A stretch of 64,000 bases of DNA from Astragalus membranaceus (lineage: Eukaryota; Streptophyta; Magnoliopsida; Fabales; Fabaceae), in contig CM076849.1 of the NCBI GenBank assembly GCA_039519185.1, forward strand, positions 116,640,587 through 116,704,586, written 5' to 3'. Below the pieces are notes generated by a model. That model searched no databases. It was not told where the DNA came from and saw only the letters and a program-made list of their open reading frames with translations. The translations under genes were made by a program, and so were the position numbers. Shown piece by piece: positions 57,017 through 64,000 of this stretch (position 1 is its first letter; each line of letters begins with the position of its first letter).

Positions 57017-58720
57017 ATTGGACATTTCAGTGGTGATCTATTGTCTTAGGTATATAGTTGATAGTAGATATAGTAGATATAGTAGATAGTAGATTTAAAT
57101 AGTCATTAAGTCTTCTGGTTTTTTAGATTGTAGGTTTATAGTAGTAGTCTTCAAAAATTTTAATTAAAGTAGTGTTTGTATAAGTTTAAAAATTTAGTTA
57201 AAAGAATTAAACTGAAGTGATAAGAGAAATAGAATAATTATATATGGAAAAAGTAAAGTAAAAAGAAAAAAATGAAGAAAAAAAGTGTAAAAGAAAAGTG
57301 AAAATGAGGAAAGAGGGTGTAAGAAGATAGAGAAAAAAAGAATAAAGAGAGAGGAAGGAAAAAGTAAAAAGTAAGAAAGAGAGTGTAAAAATAAAGAGAG
57401 ATAAAAAAAGAGGGGAAAAACAATAGCGAATTAGATGTAATTTACTTATTTGTCCTCAAATTTGCCAAGTGTCATTATTGACAAATGTCTCAATTGGACA
57501 TTTCAGTTGTGATCTATTGTCTTAGATATATAGTAGATAGATTACTAATTTAAATAGTCATTAAGTCTTCTTGTTTTTTAGATATTAGGTTTATAGTAGT
57601 ATTCTTCAAAATTTTTAATTAAAGTAATGTTTGTAAAAATTTAGATATTTAGTTTAAAGAATTAAAGTGAAGTGACAAGAGAAATAAAATAATTATTTAT
57701 GAGAAAAATAAAGTAAAAAGGAAAAAATGAAGAAAAAAACTGTAAAAGAAAAGTGAAAATGAGGAAAGAGCGTGTAAGAAGAAAGAGAAAAAAAGAATAA
57801 AGAGAGCGGAAGGAAAAAGTAAAAAGTAAGAAAGAGAGTGTAAAAATAAAGAGAGATAAAAAGAGAGGGAAAAAAACATTAATGAATTAGATGTAATTTA
57901 CTAATTTGTCCTCAAATTTGCAATTGTCCTCAAATTTGCCAAGTGTCATTATTGACAAATGTCTCAATTGGACATTTCAGTGGTGATCTATTGTCTTAGA
58001 TATATAGTAGATATAGTAGATAGTAAATTTAAATAGTCATTAAGTCTTCTTCCTTTTTAGATAGTAGGTTTATAGTAATAGTCTTCAAAAATTTTAATTA
58101 AAGTAGTGTTTGTATAAATTTAGAAATTTAGTTAAAAGAATTAAAGTGAAGTGATAAGAGAAATAGAATAATTATATATGGGAAAAATAAAGTATAAAGG
58201 AAAAAATGAAGAAAAAAAGTGTAAAAGAAAAGTAAAAATGAGGAAAGAGAGTGTAAGAAGAAAGAGAAAAAAAGAATAAAGAGAGTGGAAGGAAAAAGTA
58301 AAAAGTAAGAAAGAGAGTGTAAAAATAAAGAGAAATAAAAAGAGAGGGAAAAAAACATTAATGAATTAGATGTAATTTACTTATTTGTCCTCAAATTTGC
58401 AATTGTCCTCAAATTTGCCAAGTGTCATTTTGGACAAATGTCTCAATTGGACATTTCAGTGGTCATCTATTGTCTTAGATATATAGTGTAACATCCCCTA
58501 TTTTTTTGCTATTTAATTATATTAGCATAATATTAATTATTAGTGAAATATTTAATTGATTGAAATTATTTAAATTAAAAATAACTTGTTTGATTAGTTA
58601 AGTAGGGAATTTTATGTGATTGAGTGTTTAATTAAGTTAAGTTAGGATGATTAGGAGTGAAAGGAGTCATATGGGATAGAGTTAGTAAGTGAGGGGCATT
58701 TTCGTCTTTGTACCTTACCC

Positions 58721-58728
58721 TATATAAG
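58721..58728 (+). promoter_or_regulatory. TATA box of the solo LTR
   Basis: TATATAAG, about 235 bp into the LTR, followed by a CT/A-rich leader. Transcription would start near 58,755. Confidence 0.6.
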
Positions 58729-59780
58729 TTCTCCATTCCCAGCTGACCCAGCCCACCCTATGAAACACTCCAGCTCCTTCTTTCATTTTCAGAAACACAA
58801 ACTCAAAGAGATTGGGGGAGAAAAGAGAGAGAGGTGTGAAGGGAGAAGAGAGGAGGAGAGCTCCATGGAATCTCAATGCATGTTTCATCTAAGACCAGAA
58901 CTGCATCCCATTTTCCTTCCCCTTTCTATTGGTACTCATATCAAACACTGAAACATCATCTCACTTCACCCAGCCATGCAAATTCGAGTTTGAGGGAGAA
59001 GAAGGGTTCAACAGAAAATTCTGGGTAAAACCCGTTTTACCTACCTTTGGTATTTTCATCGTATCTCACTGTGCACGGCTCCGATCATCGTGATTCTTGT
59101 CCCTCTGGAAACTAGACACAAAGCTCTTCATTTTGGGCACAAGAAACGCATGATTTCATTGAGAAATGAGAGAGATATCACACTCACAACTTTCGGATTA
59201 AGAATCAGCCACTGTTCCAGAGCAGTCCTATTGTTTTGTTAATATCTCCCAAACCACTGGTTGCATGTTAGTGAATCTTTCTCCATCAGAAAGTAGACAA
59301 AATTCCCTTCACCGTAGACCCTCGTTTTGCTAAGTTTGGTTGAGATTTGAGTGAGTTACGCTCGTTGCAAATTGGCGGTGTGTTGCTGGAAATAGCTGGA
59401 GCGGATTCGTGATTCCGTTAGTTCGTGTTCGAGAAGTTTCGGCGTCGGGAGTATCGTCGTCACGAAAAGGTGAGTTCTATACTCACTAGGATTGTTAAAA
59501 ATCATGTGTTGTGTTCTGAGATATTGAGTCACGCGTTTTATGAAAAACCGGTGTCGAATCGATTTCGAAAATATCGCTCTAAGTCATAGAGTCGTTTGAT
59601 TGTTGGACTGAAATTGTGATTAAAATTGCATGATTGATATGTGGATTGTGATGATTGGATTATGTCTGGAATTATGTGTATAAACTCTGTTTGAAGGTTG
59701 GATGTCGATCGGGTTACGGATTAGAAACGATCGGAAAGCGAAACGGAACGAAAGAGGAAATTATTCTGAGTTCACAGGAC

Positions 59781-59892
59781 GCACGGACCGTGCGCCCCTG
59801 GGCACGGATCGTGCGCCCCCTTCGGGTTGCCAATTTGAGAAAAGTAATAGGACGCACGGATCGTGCGCCCCTAGGCACGGATCGTGCGCCCC
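59781..59892. repeat. Paired GC-rich palindromic blocks in the solo LTR
   Basis: Two ~39-bp blocks, each with two GCACGGNNCGTGC palindromes joined by GCCCCTGG or GCCCCTAG, starting at 59,781 and 59,854 (73 bp apart). They match those at 45,296 / 45,369 and 51,864 / 51,937 in the LARD-like LTRs. Confidence 0.85.
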
Positions 59893-62800
59893 ATTCTGGT
59901 ACCGTACTCCTAAATTCCGTTTCGTCGCTCCTTTCGGTTCCAAACCTCTTCCGATCTCCTTCTCAACCAACTGTGATGATGTGACTCTATTAATACCATT
60001 GGTTGATTGTTTATAACTCGCTCTTGAGGATATAACCCAGATTATGAGATTGTCATGCCTAAGCTAAGTTTATGATTGAGACTGATTATCATGTTATGAT
60101 TATGCTAAATGTGATTGATGTATTATGTTTGGACTAGCAGGATAATTAGTGTAAGTTAAGTTAGCGAACCTTAGTAATCCATGAGAGATCACTTAATAAT
60201 TAGACTAAGTTAGTAATTAGATCACGTTAGTAGTAAGTTTATGTTAGGATCAGTTCATGTTAAGTTAAGTTCATGATTATGTTCAGTTTATTGTTATGTT
60301 AAGTTCATTGTTCAGTTCAGTTCAGGTATATTAAAATATATACATCAGTTCAGTTCAGTTAGGGTGACGACCCTATTTCAGTTTAGTGTGCTAGGGGAGG
60401 GGAAGTCATGAGCCCTATGAACCTAGGCCCCATCAGGGACCCAGCCGATTAGTGGGGACGGGTTCACCGGAAGCTTATTATGCCAAGTGACCGGTGACAC
60501 GCTAAAATATCAGTTCAGTTTATGTGTTGTTTCTTGTAACCGGCTTAAGGGTTATGAGGACAACGTTTAGTTTAGTTTATGAGTTGCGTCTTGTAACCGG
60601 CTTAAGGGTTATAAGGACAACTTCAGTTAGTTAGCCACATGGTCAATTTTGAGGACTATGAGTTAGAATCAGAATAATGAATCAAGCATAATTGAACCGA
60701 GAGGATTAGTAAGGGGTCGCGATAGGACTCACTGAGACAAGTTGTCTCACCCAATCCATTGTTGTTGTTGTTTTTCAGTTAAGCAGGGAAAGTTGAAGAC
60801 AGTGAGGCACGGCTATGGAGACGCTTGAGGAGCTGCCGCTACCTTTATTTCATTATGTCTTGTTATTCAGTTTCATTTGTATTTCGGTATTGTTATTCAG
60901 TTTCTTAGATGTACGATGGTACGACTTATGTTTTTAAGTTGTAAATCGCTTCCGCAGACTTTCGGTTTTGAGTACTGAACACTAGTTGAGGGTGTAAGGA
61001 CCGCTTTATGTATATTATGTTCAGTTATGTAAGCGAACTTGATGGGTTTTTAGCATCGAGTATTAGTATGTGTTCAGTATTTAAAAAGGAAGTTACTCTG
61101 ATGTATGCCAGTAGTGCGCTTCGGTAATTTCTACAAGTTAGAAATTAACGGGGTGTTACATATAGTAGATATAGTAGATAGTAGATTTAAATAGTCATTA
61201 AGTCTTCTTCCTTTTTAGATAGTAGGTTTATAGTAGTAGTCTTCAAAAATTTTAATTAAAGTAGTTTTTGTATAAATTTAGAAATTTAGTTAAAAGAATT
61301 AAAGTGAAGTGATAAGAGAAATAGATAAATTATTTATGGGAAAAATAAAGTAAAAAGGAAAAAAGGAAGAAATAAAGTGTAAAAGAAAAGTGAAAATGTG
61401 AAAAAAGAGTGTAAGAAGAAAGAAAAAAAGAATAAAGAGAGTGGAAGGAAAAAGTAAAAAGTAAGAAATAGAGTGTAAAAATAAAGAGATATAAAAAGAG
61501 AGGAAAAAAACAATAATGAATTAGATGTAATTTACTTATTTGTCCTCAAATTTGCCAAGTGTCATTATTGACAAATGTCTCAATTGGACCTTTCAGTGGT
61601 GATCTATTGTGTTAGATATATAGTAGAGTTATTGACAAATTTCTCAATTGGACATTTTAGTGGTGATCTATTGTCTTATATATATAGTAGATAGTAGATA
61701 TAGTAGATATAGTAGATAGTAGATTTAAATAGTCTTTAAGTCTTCTTATTTTTTAGATAGTAGGTTTATAGTAGTAGTCTTCGAAAATTTTAACTAAAGT
61801 AGTGTTTGTATAAATTTAGAAATTTAGTTAAAAGAATTAAACTTAAGTGATAAGAGAAATAGAATAATTATTTATGGGAAAAATAAAGTAAAAAGGAAAA
61901 AAGGAGGAAAAAAAGTGTAAAAGAAAAGTGAAAATGAGGAAAGAGAGTGTAAGAAGAAAGAGAAAAAAAGAATAAAGAGAGTGGAAGGAAAAAGTAAAAA
62001 GTAAGAAAGAGAGTGTAAAAATAAAGAGAGATAAAAAGAGAGGGAAAAAACAATAACGAATTAGATGAAATTTACTTATTTGTCCTCAAATTTGCCAAGT
62101 GTCATTATTGACAAATGTCTCAATTGGACATTTCAGTTGTGTTCTATTGTCTTAGATATATAGTAGATAGATTACTAATTTAAATAGTCATTAAGTCTTC
62201 TTGTTTTTTAGATACTAGGTTTATAGTAGTATTCTTCAAAAATTTTAATCAAAGTAGTGTTTTTATAAATTTAGAAATTTAGTTTAAAGAATTAAATTGA
62301 AGGGATAAGAGAAATAAAATAATTATTTATGGGAAAAATAAAGAAAAAAGGAAAAAATGAAGAAAACATGTGTAAAAGAAAAGTGAAAATGAGGAAAGAG
62401 AGTGTAAGAAGAAAGAGAAAAAAAGAATAAAGAGAGTGGGAGGAAAAAGTAAAAAGTAAGAAAGAGAGTGTAAAAACAAATAGAGATAAAAAGAGGGAAA
62501 AAAACATTAATGAATTAGATGTAATTTACTTATTTGTCCTCAAATTTGCAATTGTCCTCAAATTTGCCAACTGTCATTATTGACAAATGTCTCAATTGGA
62601 CATTTCAGTGGTGATCTAGTAGATTTAAATAGTCATTATGTCTTCTTATTTAGATAGTAGATTTAAATAGTCATTAAGTCTTCTTATTAAGTCTTAGATA
62701 TATAGTAGATAGTAGATAGTAGATTTAAATAGTCATTAAGTCTTCTTATTTTTTAGATAGTAGGTTTATAGTAGTAGTTATCAAAAATTTAAATTAAAGT

Positions 62801-64000
62801 AGTTTTTGTATAAATTTAGAAATTTAGTTAAAAGAATTAAAGTGAAGTGATAAGAGAAATAGATAAATTATTTATGGGAAAACTAAAGTAAAAAGGAAAA
62901 AAGGAAGAAAAAAAGTGAAAAAAAAAGTGAAAATGTGAAAAAAGAGTGTAAGAAGAAAGAGAAAAAAAATAAAGAGAGTGGAAGGAAAAAGTAAAAAGTA
63001 AGAAAGAGAGTGTAAAAATAAAGAGAGATAAAAAGAGAGGCAAAAAAACAATAATGAATTAGATGTAATTTACTTATTTGTCCTCAAATTTGCCAAGTGT
63101 CATTATTGACAAATGTCTCAATTGGACATTTCAGTGGTGATCTATTGTCTTAGATATATAGTAGATATAGTAGATATAGTTGATATAGTAGATAGTAGAT
63201 ATAGTAGATATTGTAGATAGTAGATTTAAATAGTCATTAAGTCTTCTTGTTTTTTAGATAGTAGGTTTATAGTAGTAGTTTTCAAAAATTTAAATTAAAG
63301 TAGTGTTTGTATAAATTTAGAAATTTAGTTAAAATAATTAAAGTGAACTGATAAGAGAAATATAATAATTATATATGGGGAAAATCAAGTAAAAAGGAAA
63401 AAAGAAAGAAAAAAAGTGTAAAAGAAAAGTGAAAACGAGGAAAGAGAGTGTAAGAAGAAAGAGATAAAAAGAATATAGAGAGTGGAAGGAAAAAGTAAAA
63501 AGTAAGAAACAGAGTGTAAAATTAAAGAGATAAAAAGAGAGGGAAAAAAACAAAAATGAATTAAATGTAATTTACTTATTTGTCCTCAAATTTGCCATGT
63601 GTCATTATTGACAAATGTCTCAATTGGATATTTCAGTGGTGATCTATTGTCTTAGATATATAGTAGAATTATTGACAAATGTCTCAATTGGACATTTCAA
63701 TGGTGATCTATTGTCTTAGATATATAGTAGATATGGTAGATAGTAGATTTAAATAATCATTAAGTCTTCTTGTTTTTTAGATAGTAGCTTTATAATAGTA
63801 GTCTTTAAAATTTTTAATTAAAGTAGTGTGTGTATAAATTTAGAAATTTAGTTAAAAGAATTAAAGTGAAGTGATAAGAGAAATAGATAAATTATTTATG
63901 GGAAAAATGAAGTCAATAGGAAAAAAGGAAGAAAAAACGTGTAAAAGAAAAGTGAAAATGTGAAAAAAGAGTGTAAGAAGAAAGAGAAAAAAAGAATAAA

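Larger units (their letters stand above)
58482..61165 (+). mobile_element. Solo LTR with TATAG target duplications
   Basis: A single 2674-bp LTR (58,487-61,160; TGTAACATCCCC..GGGGTGTTACA) with TATAG on both sides (58,482-58,486; 61,161-61,165), left by recombination between the two LTRs of a former element. Plus orientation is inferred from alignment with the LARD-like LTR, with which it shares a leader-like block (59,025-59,265), the GTGAGT hairpin, paired GC-rich palindromes, 'gggtgacgaccc' and the GAGACAAGTTGTCTC hairpin. It is otherwise clearly diverged. Confidence 0.92.
53959..64000. repeat. Purine-rich tandem satellite, units about 455-545 bp
   Basis: Unit starts marked by 'agtcattaagtcttct' fall at 53,972, 54,687, 55,160, 55,693, 57,101, 57,556, 58,035, 61,193, 61,731, 62,186, 62,731, 63,232 and 63,755. 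Each unit has a leader ('gatagtaggtttatagtagt', 'aaagtgaagtgataagag'), about 200 bp of nearly pure A/G, then 'tttgtcctcaaatttgcc', 'tcaattggacatttcagtgg' and a variable (tagtagata) microsatellite. Length differences come from the microsatellite, a ~60-bp duplication (55,598; 61,627; 63,668) and a doubled 'tgtcctcaaatttgc'. The array is interrupted at 54,034, about 56,111 and 58,487 by other elements and runs off the window. Confidence 0.88.

Overview
This is plant nuclear DNA, made almost entirely of transposable elements nested inside one another. I see no host protein-coding gene, rRNA or tRNA gene. A dicot source is likely. A legume is my best guess, because a recent Ogre/Tat-type Ty3/gypsy element is present together with legume-style 'ggtccct' fold-back elements, but the species cannot be fixed from sequence alone.

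Left block (1-40,670). The oldest layer is a decayed minus-strand Ty3/gypsy family. Its reverse transcriptase, protease and gag scraps lie at 1-1842, and its LTR lies at about 2116-2626, continuing at 37,571. The LTR contains a 78-bp minisatellite, and a second gag copy lies at 38,692-39,651. Into the first minisatellite unit sits a minus-strand tandem array of a tiny non-autonomous LTR retrotransposon (2627-37,570). It has eight LTRs of about 2.15 kb alternating with seven 204-bp internal segments. Each internal segment holds only a tRNA-iMet-type primer site and a polypurine tract. Into LTR 1 of that array sits a young 16.7-kb Ogre/Tat-type element (3010-19,712; 5-bp target duplication CCTGC). 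It carries three long minus-strand ORFs: an N-terminal accessory ORF with a coiled coil, gag-protease with a G-patch, and pol. A predicted 214-bp intron would join gag-pro to pol in frame. A decayed plus-strand chromovirus-like LTR-PBS-gag fragment follows at 39,786-40,670.

Middle block (40,680-53,958). AT-rich unassigned DNA leads to a 290-bp Mutator-like MITE with a perfect 9-bp target duplication, then to a short piece of purine-rich tandem repeat. That repeat is interrupted by a fold-back element (42,790-53,958). The fold-back element is itself interrupted by a 9.7-kb LTR element (43,335-53,067; target duplication TCCAG). The LTRs of this element appear identical at 3165 bp, but its 3.4-kb interior keeps only a broken C-terminal tail of pol, so it is a LARD-like non-autonomous element.

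Right block (53,959-64,000). A purine-rich satellite of about 455-545 bp per unit runs to the end of the window. It is broken by half of another fold-back element, by a CACTA right end, and by a 2674-bp solo LTR with a perfect TATAG duplication.

The points most worth checking are three. The first is the tandem, LTR-sharing array of a retrotransposon whose LTR is ten times its interior. The second is a set of sequence modules shared, in the same order and with one identical 73-bp spacing, by two otherwise diverged LTR families. They include hairpins that also read as splice signals. The third is the in-frame intron of the Ogre-type element.
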